The notes under the pieces are model-generated. The model was not told the origin of the DNA and made no database searches. It saw only the letters and a program-made list of their open reading frames with translations. A stretch of DNA of 64,000 nucleotides, from positions 298,095-362,094 of the forward strand of contig NZ_BSTC01000008.1 of the NCBI RefSeq assembly GCF_030269305.1, given 5' to 3'. Of the stretch, positions 23,619 through 31,749 are shown piece by piece. The DNA is from Kineosporia sp. NBRC 101731 (GTDB taxonomy: Bacteria > Actinomycetota > Actinomycetes > Actinomycetales > Kineosporiaceae). A program made the translations under genes and the position numbers. The first letter of the stretch is position 1; each line of letters starts with the position of its first letter.

Positions 23619-25172
23619 ATGCCTCACCATTTCTCCCGGCGCGGTGTTCTGCGCGGTGCCGCCGGCGTTGCCGGCCTGGCCGCCACCAGCGGCTTCGCAT
23701 CTCCCTCGCTGATCACCCGGAACCGGGCGGCGCTCACGCACGGCGTGCAGTCCGGCGACGTCACCGCCGACAGTGCCGTGGTCTGGACCCGCTCCGACCG
23801 TCCCGCCCGGATGTTCGTCCAGGTCTCACCCACCGGCCGGTTCACCGAGCACAGCCGCACCTACCGCGGTCCGGTGCTGACGGTGAAGAGCGACTTCACC
23901 GGACGGGTCGATCTCACCGGTCTGCCTGCGGGTGAGGACATCAGCTACCGCGTGGTGCTGGGCGAACCGGACTCGCACCGCGTGGTCGGGCAGCACGTCG
24001 ACGGCCTGCTGCACACCGCCCCGCGGCGCCCGCGGGACGTGCGCTTCCTCTGGAGCGGTGACCAGGCGGGTCAGGGCTGGGGCCGCAACCCGGATCTCGG
24101 CGGGTTCCCGATCTACCGGGCGATGCGGGCGCGCGACGCGAACTTCTTCCTGCACTCGGGCGACTCGGTCTACGCGGACGGCCCGATCACCGGCGACGTC
24201 ACCCTGCCCGACGGCCGGATCTACCGGAACGAACTGGAAGAGGCCAAGTCCCACGTCGCCGAGACGCTCGACTTCCGGGGTGCGCACCGCTACAACCTGG
24301 GCGACGCCGGGATGCGGGCCTTCCTCGCGCACACCCCGCTGGTCTGCCAGTGGGACGACCACGAGGTCAGCAACAACTGGTACCCGGGCGAGATCCTCGA
24401 CGACACGCGCTACACCGAGAAGGACACCGACGTGCTCAAGCGTCGCGCCTACCAGGCGTGGACCGAGTACCAGCCGCTGAGCACGAAGACGGTGAAGGAG
24501 CACCAGATCTACCGCAAGGTCTCCTATGGCCCGACGCTCGACATCTTCATCCTCGACATGCGCACCTACCGCAACGCCAACACCCCGGGTCTGGAGGCGG
24601 GCGGCATCTCGGCGGACGGCGGCATTCTCGGCGGTGAGCAGGCCCGCTGGCTGGTGCGGGAACTCCAGGCGTCGAAGGCGACCTGGAAGGTGATCCAGTC
24701 GGACATGCCGATCGGCCTGGTGGTGCCGGACGGCGCCGACATCGAGGCCGTGGCCCAGGGAACGGCCGGCGCGCCGCGCGGCCGGGAACGCCAGATCGCG
24801 TGGATCCTGCGGGAGATCAAGCGTCGCCAGATCGTCAACACGGTGTGGCTGACGGCCGATGTGCACTACACCGCGGCCCACCACTACGACCCCTCCCGCG
24901 CGGGCTTCACCGACTTCGACCCGTTCTGGGAGTTCGTCAGCGGACCGTTGCACGCCGGCGCGTTCGGCCCCAACGCCCTGGACTCCACCTTCGGCCCGCA
25001 GCAGGTCTTCGCCGCCACCCCGCCGCGCGCGAACACCTCCCCGCTGGAGGGCTCCCAGTTCTTCGGTGAGGTCGAGATCGACGGCTCGTCGAAGGATTTC
25101 ACGGTGTACCTGCGCGACATCGAGGGAAAGTCGCTCTGGTCGAAGACCCTGAAAGACCAAACCCCGTCGTGA
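23619..25172 (+). CDS. phoD: Tat-exported alkaline phosphatase D (PhoD) family
   Basis: The 517-residue secreted phosphodiesterase/phosphatase has a twin-arginine signal (SRRGVLRGAAGVAGLAATSG). Mature motifs are WSGDQAG, HSGDSVYADGPI, CQWDDHEVSNNW (metal-binding Asp/His/Asn), LDMRTYR and the late ADVHYTAAHHYDP. PhoD uses Ca and Fe to cleave phosphomono- and diesters, often under phosphate limitation. ATG 23619 is chosen because it begins the Tat signal. The stop TGA (25170-25172) lies inside the palindromic repeat. Confidence 0.9.
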   Translation: MPHHFSRRGVLRGAAGVAGLAATSGFASPSLITRNRAALTHGVQSGDVTADSAVVWTRSDRPARMFVQVSPTGRFTEHSRTYRGPVLTVKSDFTGRVDLTGLPAGEDISYRVVLGEPDSHRVVGQHVDGLLHTAPRRPRDVRFLWSGDQAGQGWGRNPDLGGFPIYRAMRARDANFFLHSGDSVYADGPITGDVTLPDGRIYRNELEEAKSHVAETLDFRGAHRYNLGDAGMRAFLAHTPLVCQWDDHEVSNNWYPGEILDDTRYTEKDTDVLKRRAYQAWTEYQPLSTKTVKEHQIYRKVSYGPTLDIFILDMRTYRNANTPGLEAGGISADGGILGGEQARWLVRELQASKATWKVIQSDMPIGLVVPDGADIEAVAQGTAGAPRGRERQIAWILREIKRRQIVNTVWLTADVHYTAAHHYDPSRAGFTDFDPFWEFVSGPLHAGAFGPNALDSTFGPQQVFAATPPRANTSPLEGSQFFGEVEIDGSSKDFTVYLRDIEGKSLWSKTLKDQTPS

Positions 25173-25292
25173 TCATGCAAAACCTCCCCGGACTTCTAGA
25201 ACTGTCAGCAGGAGAGTTCTAGAACGCTGGGGAGGTTTTGCATGATCACGGACGAGGTGGTGGGGTGCCGTAGACACTTTGCATGATCACGG
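25168..25292. repeat. Palindromic repeat locus B (GCATGATCACG family)
   Basis: A perfect 22-bp inverted repeat (25168-25189 with 25229-25250, core TTTTGCATGATCACG) surrounds two TTCTAGAAC-type palindromes. A third half-copy, GACACTTTGCATGATCACGG, follows at 25273-25292; its leader also precedes the core at locus A (GACACTTTGCATGATCACG, 13896-13913). The element starts inside the phoD stop codon and ends 46 bp before ureF. Confidence 0.85.
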
Positions 25293-25338
25293 AGGGAGGG
25301 GTGATGGTTTGTAACACGGGCGACCTAGCATGACCCTC

Positions 25339-26013
25339 GTGCTCGCTCCCGGAACCGCCGCGCTGCTCGCGCTGGCTGATCAGCGTCTGCCCAGTGGTGG
25401 GCACGTGCACTCGGGGGGTGTCGAACAGGCCATCACCGACGGGCTGATCACCGGGGTGAAGAGCCTGGAGCGCTTCCTGGAGCGCCGCCTGCGCACGACC
25501 GGCCTGGTCACCGCCGGTCTGGCGGCCGCCGCGGCCACGATCACCACCCCCGCCCAGCTCCAGCGTCTCGACCGCGAGGCCGACGCCCGCACCCCTTCAC
25601 CCGCCCAGCGGCTGGCCTCCCGGGCCCAGGGTCGCGGGCTGCTGCGCACCGCCAGAGCCACCTGGGCCGCGCCCTCCACCACACTGAGCTGGACCGACCT
25701 GGGCCCCCGGCCGCATCACCCGATCACCCTGGGCTGCGCCTGCGCCGCGGGCGGAGTGACCCCACAGGGCGCTGCGCTCGCCGCCGCCTACCTCTCGGTC
25801 AGCGCGCCCTCGACCGCGGCCCAGCGACTGCTCGCCCTCGACCCGGTGACCGTGGCCGCCGTGACGGTCCGCCTCGGTCCCGCGATCGAGCAGGTCGCGG
25901 CGGTCGCTGCCCACAACCTCGAGTTCGAGCACCTGCCCGATGATTCCGACCCCCTGCTGGATCTGCTGGCCGAGCGCCACGCCGCCCGAGAGGAGCGCCT
26001 CTTTGCGTCCTGA
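25339..26013 (+). CDS. ureF: Urease accessory protein UreF
   Basis: About 224 residues, UreF family: it forms the UreF-UreD-UreG complex that delivers nickel and GTP-dependent activation to apo-urease. Helical chain with [20 protein letters not shown] near the start, the family's first conserved block. The start is either ATG 25330 or GTG 25339; the latter lies seven bases after TAGCAT (-10-like), arguing for a leaderless message. It is followed without a gap by ureG. The structural genes are 6 kb away on the other strand. Confidence 0.9.
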   Translation: MLAPGTAALLALADQRLPSGGHVHSGGVEQAITDGLITGVKSLERFLERRLRTTGLVTAGLAAAAATITTPAQLQRLDREADARTPSPAQRLASRAQGRGLLRTARATWAAPSTTLSWTDLGPRPHHPITLGCACAAGGVTPQGAALAAAYLSVSAPSTAAQRLLALDPVTVAAVTVRLGPAIEQVAAVAAHNLEFEHLPDDSDPLLDLLAERHAAREERLFAS

Positions 26014-26752
26014 CCTGTATCTCTCCGACTCCGCCGACGGTGGAGCCCGCCTGGGTGTGCCGCGCCCCGCGGCCCTGCCGCACGAGCTGCCCGGCGAGGA
26101 CCCGCACGAGCACCTGGCCGGGCCCGGGCGTCTGTCCGGTGAGGACGGCCCGCTGCGCGTGGGCATCGGCGGCCCGGTCGGCTCGGGCAAGACCGCGCTG
26201 GTCGCGGCCCTGTGCCGGGTGCTGGGCGAGAAGCTTCAGCTGGGTGTCGTCACCAACGACATCTACACCACCGAAGATGCCGACTTCCTGCGCCGCAACG
26301 CGGTTCTGCCCGACGAGCGCATCGTCGCCGTGCAGACCGGCTGCTGCCCGCACACCGCGATCCGCGACGACATCACCGCCAACCTCGACGCCATCGACGA
26401 CCTGGTCGAGCGTCTGGCCCCGCTCGACCTGGTGCTGGTCGAGAGCGGCGGCGACAACCTCACGGCGTCGTTCAGCCGGGGCCTCATCGACGTGCAGATC
26501 TTCGTGGTCGACGTGGCCGGTGGCGACAAGGTGCCGCGCAAGGGCGGTCCGGGCGTCACCACGGCCGACCTGCTGGTGATCAACAAGACCGACCTGGCCC
26601 CGATGGTCGGCGCCGACCTGGACGTGATGAGCGGCGACGCGCACAAGGTGCGGGGTGACAAGCCCGTGGTGCTGCAGTCGCTGCGCGAAGACCCGGGCGC
26701 CACCGACGTGGCGAACTGGGTGCTGGCCCAGATGGCGCGCGTGCCCGCCTAA
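26003..26752 (+). CDS. ureG: Urease accessory GTPase UreG
   Basis: This 249-residue SIMIBI GTPase powers nickel insertion. Walker A GPVGSGKT is near residue 58. The nickel-binding CPH motif appears as [11 protein letters not shown], and LVESGGDNL and [11 protein letters not shown] (G4) are present. The N-terminal 45 residues carry Asp/His, weaker than the poly-His tails of some homologues. I place the start at TTG 26003, eight bases after AGGAG and overlapping the ureF end, because the frame lacks an ATG before the P-loop. Confidence 0.9.
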   Translation: MRPDLYLSDSADGGARLGVPRPAALPHELPGEDPHEHLAGPGRLSGEDGPLRVGIGGPVGSGKTALVAALCRVLGEKLQLGVVTNDIYTTEDADFLRRNAVLPDERIVAVQTGCCPHTAIRDDITANLDAIDDLVERLAPLDLVLVESGGDNLTASFSRGLIDVQIFVVDVAGGDKVPRKGGPGVTTADLLVINKTDLAPMVGADLDVMSGDAHKVRGDKPVVLQSLREDPGATDVANWVLAQMARVPA

Positions 26753-27490
26753 ATGGACTCCCGGATCGAGATCGTCGCAATTCACCGGCGGGGTCGCACC
26801 GTCATCGAGTCTGTCCGCGGCGGCGGCCATTTCGCCGCCCGGCAGACCGGTGAGGGAGAGATTCACCTGGTCGGCATCGCGGCCGGCCCGCTGGGTGGTG
26901 ACCACGCCGTCATCGATGTGCACGTGCGGGCCGGGGCCCGGCTGGCCGTGCGCAGCGCGGGCGCGACGATCATTCAGCCCGGGCGCCTGCGGCCGGACTC
27001 GGTGATCGAGCTGAACCTGTGGGTGGACGACGACGCGCAGCTCGACCTGGCCACCGAGCCGACCGTGGTGTGTCACGGTGCCCGGCACGAGAACCGCACC
27101 ACGCTGGCCCTTTCCGGATCCGGTCAGGCCCGCGTGGTGGAACAGGTGCTGCTCGGCCGGGCCTACGAAGGACCTGGCGAGTGGTCGGGTCGCACCGTGC
27201 TCACCCGTGACGGCGAACCGCTGCTGCGGCACACGCTGCGCTCGGCCGTGGTCGCGGTCGGGGGCACCCGGGTGATCTCGACGCTGGTGCGCACCGGTCT
27301 GGAGAAGCCGGAACCGGCCACGCACGGCGACGCGGTCGCCCTGCCCCTGGCCGGCGGTGGCCTGCTGGCCACCGCGACGGGCTCGGACCTGTTGCCGGTA
27401 CAGGTCGATCTGCTGGCGGCGGAAGCTATCTCGTGTAGGGCTGCGACGGCTGACGTCGCGGCGGCTGCTTCTTCCGGTTCGGGTAGCTGA
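26753..27490 (+). CDS. ureD: Urease accessory protein UreD (UreH)
   Basis: The 245-residue scaffold links UreF/UreG to apo-urease. Beta-rich, with family-like segments LAVRSAGATIIQPGRL, DAQLDLATEPTVVCHGARHE and EQVLLGRAYEGPGEW. It starts immediately after the ureG stop (TAA-ATG), so expression is coupled. The last 65 bp overlap the end of the leftward GH16-like gene. The C-terminal Ala/Ser/Gly tail falls in this overlap and is probably dispensable. Confidence 0.88.
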   Translation: MDSRIEIVAIHRRGRTVIESVRGGGHFAARQTGEGEIHLVGIAAGPLGGDHAVIDVHVRAGARLAVRSAGATIIQPGRLRPDSVIELNLWVDDDAQLDLATEPTVVCHGARHENRTTLALSGSGQARVVEQVLLGRAYEGPGEWSGRTVLTRDGEPLLRHTLRSAVVAVGGTRVISTLVRTGLEKPEPATHGDAVALPLAGGGLLATATGSDLLPVQVDLLAAEAISCRAATADVAAAASSGSGS

Positions 27491-28490
27491 GGATCGCGAT
27501 CGCCGAAACGGCCATGATGCTGCCACCGATGAGCCAGGGCCAGATGCCACCGGTCAGTTTTCCCCCACCCGACGAGCCCGACGAGCCCTCAGAAGCCGCG
27601 GCCGCGGTCGTCGGGGTGGCTGTCGGGGTGGCGGTGGCGCCCGGCGACCCACTGGCCGTCGGAGTGGCGCCGGCCACGGTGCCGTCCGTGCCCACGCTCA
27701 GGGTCTTGCCGGGCGTGGGCTTGGTCCCCGTGTACCGGTAGATCTTCATCTGCGTGATCGTGAACGCCGCCGGCAGCTTGGTCTTCGAGGTCGGCTTCCC
27801 GGTCAGGTCGTCACCGGTGGTGGTGGCCATGCTGATCCAGCGTGAGCCCTTGTACGAGTTGGTGGAGTAGAAGATCTCCTTGCCGTCCAGCCGCACCAGG
27901 AGATGCTTGGGCGCCCACTCGATCGTGTATGTGTGGAACTTCTTGTTGGCGAAGTTCTGCTCGGAGAAGGCCTGTTCGGAGCCCTTGCCGTAGCCGTTGC
28001 TGACGTAGGCCGTGTCCTGGTCCGGAGCCAGCAGCTCGATGCTGGTCAGCGCGTTGCTGCTGTCTTTCGACGGGGACAGGGTGAGGTAGCTGTTGATGCC
28101 CTTGCCCGCGGGCACCTTGGCCTTGACCTCGAACTTGCCGTAGGTCTGGCCCCAGCTCCAGCAGCCCACGCCGCCGGTGGTGTACGGCTGGCCGTCGGTC
28201 TTCTTCTTCTCGACCTCCAGCTTGAGCTCACCACCGCTCATCACGGCGTTGCTCTCGGACCAGGCGCTGTTGCCGGCGGTGTACTCACCGGAGTACTTGA
28301 TGCAGCCGTCGGGAAGGGTGGACCCGTTGAAGTTGACCTCGCTGTGCAGCGCCCAGCTCGACTTCTTGGCTGCTACGGGTGCTGGGGCGGCTTCGGGGGC
28401 CGTGGCACTGGCGGCGACAGCCGGCGCACCTGCCATCACGGTGGCGGCGAACATCGCCGCGGTGGCCGCGAGGTAGCTCTTGCGCCTCAT
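27426..28490 (-). CDS. Secreted GH16-like (concanavalin-fold) protein with membrane anchor
   Basis: 354 residues: signal peptide (MRRKSYLAATAAMFAATVMA), a beta-sandwich domain (about 45-270) with YGKFEVKAKVPAGKGINSYL and FHTYTIEWAPKHLLVRLDGK, both typical of glycoside hydrolase 16, a Thr/Pro/Ala linker, and a C-terminal transmembrane anchor with basic tail. The usual catalytic ExDxxE is replaced in this region by SIELLAPD, so both catalytic acids appear missing or shifted; the protein may bind rather than cut glycans. Start ATG 28490 is chosen from the signal peptide. The 3' end overlaps ureD. Confidence 0.75.
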   Translation of the reverse strand: MRRKSYLAATAAMFAATVMAGAPAVAASATAPEAAPAPVAAKKSSWALHSEVNFNGSTLPDGCIKYSGEYTAGNSAWSESNAVMSGGELKLEVEKKKTDGQPYTTGGVGCWSWGQTYGKFEVKAKVPAGKGINSYLTLSPSKDSSNALTSIELLAPDQDTAYVSNGYGKGSEQAFSEQNFANKKFHTYTIEWAPKHLLVRLDGKEIFYSTNSYKGSRWISMATTTGDDLTGKPTSKTKLPAAFTITQMKIYRYTGTKPTPGKTLSVGTDGTVAGATPTASGSPGATATPTATPTTAAAASEGSSGSSGGGKLTGGIWPWLIGGSIMAVSAIAILSYPNRKKQPPRRQPSQPYTR

Positions 28491-28683
28491 GCCTGCCACT
28501 GCCTGCCTCTCAGAAGGGTTCGGGAGTCGTTGTACCTTACGCGCCATTCCTGTCACCTGAAGAACCGCCGGTCGGGTGACGCCCGCTCGGGTGACGGGGC
28601 CGTGCCGCCGACCAGCCACACCACCCTCCTGCCGATGCATGCCCTCGGCAAGGGCAGCATGCGGTCCGGTTCCGGGAGGGCTT

Positions 28684-29463
28684 GTGGCACGGGCAGAAAA
28701 TGGTGGACGTCGTTCTCGCCCGGTGGGGGTCCCTCCCGGTAGGAGGGGCCGGCACCGCTCCACCCTCGCGGCCGTGTCGATCGGCCTGGCCGTCGTGGCC
28801 GGTGGCCTGCTCACCACGGGAGCGCTCGACCCGGTGGTGACCGACGTCGTCGCCCTGGCCACCTCTGACCGGTCGGACCGGGCGGACGAGCCGGAAGGGC
28901 TCAAGGCCGGCAAGGTCGCCGACTGGATGTACTACGAGGACGTGCCCGAGTGGTCGTCGGTGCGCGGTGTACCCCAGGTGGCCCGCCCGACCGGGCCGGC
29001 TCAGCCCGGCCGGCCGGCGATCGCACCGCCCGAGCATCCGCACCGGTTCATCTTCTCCGGCCCGCCCCCGATGCCGACCTACAAGCTCGAGCCGCGCGAC
29101 AACTGCATGCAGCCGCACAACCCGGTCTCCATCGCCCACAACTACGTGGTGAAGGCCATCGGCAACGGCTCCGTCTCGGTGCGCTGGTGGGACATGGGCG
29201 ACCCGGACACCCAGCAGTACGAGGTGGTCGCGGTGCCCCAGTACGTCAACCAGTTCGACTACTCACGGCCGAAGGCTGACCCGCCGAAGACCTTCACCGC
29301 GGTGAAGGCGACCAAGGGCTGCAAGCAGATGAGGACGACCGTCACGAACCTCACGGTGGGCGCCTCGTACACTTTCTCCCTGATGGGTATCAACAAGTCC
29401 CCGCTGAACGGGCGCCTCTACTCGATCACCCGCGCGGCCAGTGAGGTCATCAAGATCACGTGA
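28684..29463 (+). CDS. Membrane-anchored extracellular protein with a beta-sandwich domain
   Basis: About 259 residues from GTG 28684 (AGGG upstream); longer frames from 28576 are possible. A basic N-terminus precedes one membrane segment (STLAAVSIGLAVVAGGLLTT). An acidic, Pro-rich stretch and a C-terminal domain (about 150-259) follow, with VSVRWWDMGDPDTQQYEVVA and SYTFSLMGINKSPLNG; this resembles a fibronectin type III layout. Two Cys (DNCMQ, KGCKQ) could form a disulfide. Function unknown. GTGA overlap with the next gene suggests a three-gene unit (28684-30919). Confidence 0.6.
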   Translation: MARAENGGRRSRPVGVPPGRRGRHRSTLAAVSIGLAVVAGGLLTTGALDPVVTDVVALATSDRSDRADEPEGLKAGKVADWMYYEDVPEWSSVRGVPQVARPTGPAQPGRPAIAPPEHPHRFIFSGPPPMPTYKLEPRDNCMQPHNPVSIAHNYVVKAIGNGSVSVRWWDMGDPDTQQYEVVAVPQYVNQFDYSRPKADPPKTFTAVKATKGCKQMRTTVTNLTVGASYTFSLMGINKSPLNGRLYSITRAASEVIKIT

Positions 29464-29858
29464 CCTGGATCGTCATCGCGGCCGTGATCGTGGGCCTCTA
29501 CGCCCTGAGCTGCCTGCTGATGGTGGTCCTGGCCCACCGCCTGCCCCCGGGCCTGCTGAAAGACCTGGCCGGGTTCCTGCCCTCCTGCGTCACCGCCGCG
29601 CGCCGGCTGCGGCAGCACCCCGACGTACCGCGCCGGGCCCGGGTGGCCCTGCTCGTGGCCGTGCTGTGGGTGCTCTCGCCCATCGACCTGATCCCGGAGT
29701 TCCTGCCCGTCATCGGCCCGCTCGACGACGTGGTGGCCGTGGTGCTGCTGCTGAGGTACGCGGCCCGCAGCATCCCGCGTCCGGTGCTGCTGGCGGCCTG
29801 GCCCACCGATCCGCGTCTGCTGGAAAGACTTCTCGGCAAGCCCGCGGTGAGTTCGTGA
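29460..29858 (+). CDS. DUF1232 (YkvA-like) membrane protein
   Basis: This 132-residue protein has an N-terminal membrane segment (TWIVIAAVIVGLYALSCLLM) and the DUF1232 core VALLVAVLWVLSPIDLIPEF followed by GPLDDVVAVVLLLRY. The SPIDLIPE motif is the family hallmark. The role is unknown. GTG 29460 overlaps the previous stop and its own stop overlaps the next GTG (29855), so all three are translationally coupled. Confidence 0.88.
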   Translation: MTWIVIAAVIVGLYALSCLLMVVLAHRLPPGLLKDLAGFLPSCVTAARRLRQHPDVPRRARVALLVAVLWVLSPIDLIPEFLPVIGPLDDVVAVVLLLRYAARSIPRPVLLAAWPTDPRLLERLLGKPAVSS

Positions 29859-30919
29859 GGGCAAGGTTCGGGAAAGTCCTGCCCTGGCTGATCCTGCTGT
29901 TCCTCGTCGTCGCCCTCTCGACGGTGCTCGACCTGGCCGGCCTGCCCTCGCCGGTACTGTTCGGCGCGCTCGTCGCCGGTCTGGGCTACGCGCTGATCGC
30001 GCCGCGTACGCCGGCGGTGCCCGGCTTCGCCTTCACCACCGGCCAGGCCGTCCTCGGCGCGGCGATCGGCAGCACCCTGGAGCCGAGCACCCTCACCGCC
30101 CTGGGCGCGGACTGGTTGCCCGTGCTGCTGTCCTGCCTGGCCACCCTGCTGCTGAGCGTGGCGGCCGGCTCCGTACTCATGCTCAAACCCGGAATCTCCA
30201 CCGCTACCGGCGTCTTTGCCATGATCGCGGGCGGGGCCTCGGGCATCGTGGCGATCTCGCGGGATCTGGGCGCCGACGACCGGGTGGTCGCCGTGGTGCA
30301 GTACCTGCGGGTGCTGATCATCCTGCTCGGGATGCCGCTGGTGGCGCAGGTGGTGTTCAGCCCCGAGCCGACTCCCGGGATCTCGTTGCTCGTCACGCAG
30401 AGCGTGGAGCCGGCGCTGCCACACGCCGGGCTGATCATCGCCGCCCTGGCCCTGGCCGTCGGCCTGCCCCTGGCCCGCTTCGTCCCGATGCCCGCCGGTG
30501 CCCTGCTCTTCCCGCTGATCGTCGCCGCGGTGCTGGCCGGCACCGGCACGATCGCCGCGACCGTGCCGGACTGGCTGCAGAACATCGGGTTCGCTCTGAT
30601 CGGCCTGCAGGTCGGCCTGCGGTTCACCCGGGAGAGCCTGAAGGCCGTGGCCTCGGTGCTGCCCCTGGCCGTGGCTGCGATCATCGGCCTGATCGTGGTC
30701 AGCGCGGGTCTGGGCGTGGTGCTGGCCCACGCCACCGGCCGCACCTCGCTGGAGGGCTATCTGGCCACCACACCGGGCGGTCTCTACGCGGTGCTGGCCA
30801 CGGCGGTCGGCAGCGGCGCCGACGTCACGTTCGTGCTGATGGTGCAGGTTGCCCGGTTGTTCGTGATGCTCTTCTGTGCCCCGCTTCTGGCCAGACTGCT
30901 TGCCGGACCCCGGGCGTAG
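29855..30919 (+). CDS. AbrB-family membrane protein (duplicated AbrB transporter-like)
   Basis: The 354-residue hydrophobic protein has about ten membrane segments in two similar halves; compare FTTGQAVLGAAIGSTLEP with the later NIGFALIGLQVGLRFTRES. This is the pattern of the membrane AbrB (ammonia monooxygenase-annotated) family. MIAGGASGIVAISRDLGAD and ATTPGGLYAVLATAVGSGAD are its conserved loops. The family is presumed to transport an unknown substrate and is unrelated to the AbrB DNA-binding protein. Start GTG 29855 overlaps the DUF1232 stop. Confidence 0.82.
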   Translation: MRARFGKVLPWLILLFLVVALSTVLDLAGLPSPVLFGALVAGLGYALIAPRTPAVPGFAFTTGQAVLGAAIGSTLEPSTLTALGADWLPVLLSCLATLLLSVAAGSVLMLKPGISTATGVFAMIAGGASGIVAISRDLGADDRVVAVVQYLRVLIILLGMPLVAQVVFSPEPTPGISLLVTQSVEPALPHAGLIIAALALAVGLPLARFVPMPAGALLFPLIVAAVLAGTGTIAATVPDWLQNIGFALIGLQVGLRFTRESLKAVASVLPLAVAAIIGLIVVSAGLGVVLAHATGRTSLEGYLATTPGGLYAVLATAVGSGADVTFVLMVQVARLFVMLFCAPLLARLLAGPRA

Positions 30920-30983
30920 TCAGTTCGGCCCAAGCCGGACCCAACCTGGTTCGGACCACTCAGTAGTCACTAGCGTCACAGGC

Positions 30984-31661
30984 ATGTTCAGAAGACTCGG
31001 GGGAGTCACGGCGCTCGTCGCCGGACTGGCCTTCACTCCACTCACGTCGGGCAGCGCGCACGCCACCCCGTCCGATTCCGAGAGCGGCAGTCTGAGAACC
31101 GCCGCCACCTGCGCCTACACGCCGAGCACCTTGGTTCTGGGGGCCGATCCACGCTCCGTGAAGTTCGTGGTGCCGGACGCCGCGGACTGGCGGGTGCGCA
31201 TCCCCGACCTCGCCGTCGACTCCCGGCCGGGTTTCCAGGTCAAGCATTTTGAGCCCAAGGACTACAAGAATGCCGACGCCGGGCTGCATCCCGTGACCAT
31301 CAGTCGCGACGGTGTCAGCTGCGCGGCGAAGTTCCGGTTGCTGCGCCCGAGCATGCTCACCCTGGTCGTCGTGCACAACCACCCCTACCGCTACATCGGC
31401 GGTCAGCTGGTGCGCACCAACTACGGAACCGGCGCGGCGCGCAGCCCGATGCCGGGGGCCCGGGTCGCGATCCAGTACCTCACCAAGGACGGCTGGGTGA
31501 CGGCGAAGTACTTCACCACGAACAAGAAGGGCATCTTCATCGGCAAGCTGAAGGCACCCAAGCGCACCTGGCGGGCCGCGATCGAGAGGACCAGCACCAC
31601 AGCCGCTTCCGTCTCCCACTCGGCCAAGACCGAGCGGGAGTACAGCGACACCGGTCAGTAA
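30984..31661 (+). CDS. Secreted hypothetical protein
   Basis: The 225-residue protein has a Sec signal peptide (MFRRLGGVTALVAGLAFTPL, cleavage near AHA). The mature chain is beta-rich, with two Cys (ATCAYTPST; GVSCAAKF) likely forming a disulfide. The second half (YLTKDGWVTAKYFTTNKKGI) resembles a surface beta-sandwich repeat of the kind seen in Ig-like or carboxypeptidase-regulatory domains. The function is unknown. ATG 30984 lies seven bases after TAGCGT, a leaderless arrangement. Confidence 0.6.
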   Translation: MFRRLGGVTALVAGLAFTPLTSGSAHATPSDSESGSLRTAATCAYTPSTLVLGADPRSVKFVVPDAADWRVRIPDLAVDSRPGFQVKHFEPKDYKNADAGLHPVTISRDGVSCAAKFRLLRPSMLTLVVVHNHPYRYIGGQLVRTNYGTGAARSPMPGARVAIQYLTKDGWVTAKYFTTNKKGIFIGKLKAPKRTWRAAIERTSTTAASVSHSAKTEREYSDTGQ

Positions 31662-31671
31662 CGTGCCGTAC

Positions 31672-31711
31672 GGCAGAGGGAAGGTCAGGAACTCCTGACC
31701 TTCCCTCTGCC
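31672..31711. terminator. Strong bidirectional hairpin
   Basis: GGCAGAGGGAAGGTCAGGA (31672-31690) pairs base for base with the sequence ending at 31711, leaving an AC centre. It stands between the secreted-protein stop (31661) and the convergent ureC stop (31750). Confidence 0.85.
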
Positions 31712-31749
31712 GACCGACTGGAGCCTGCGCGTCCTCCAGGAAAAGCTGC

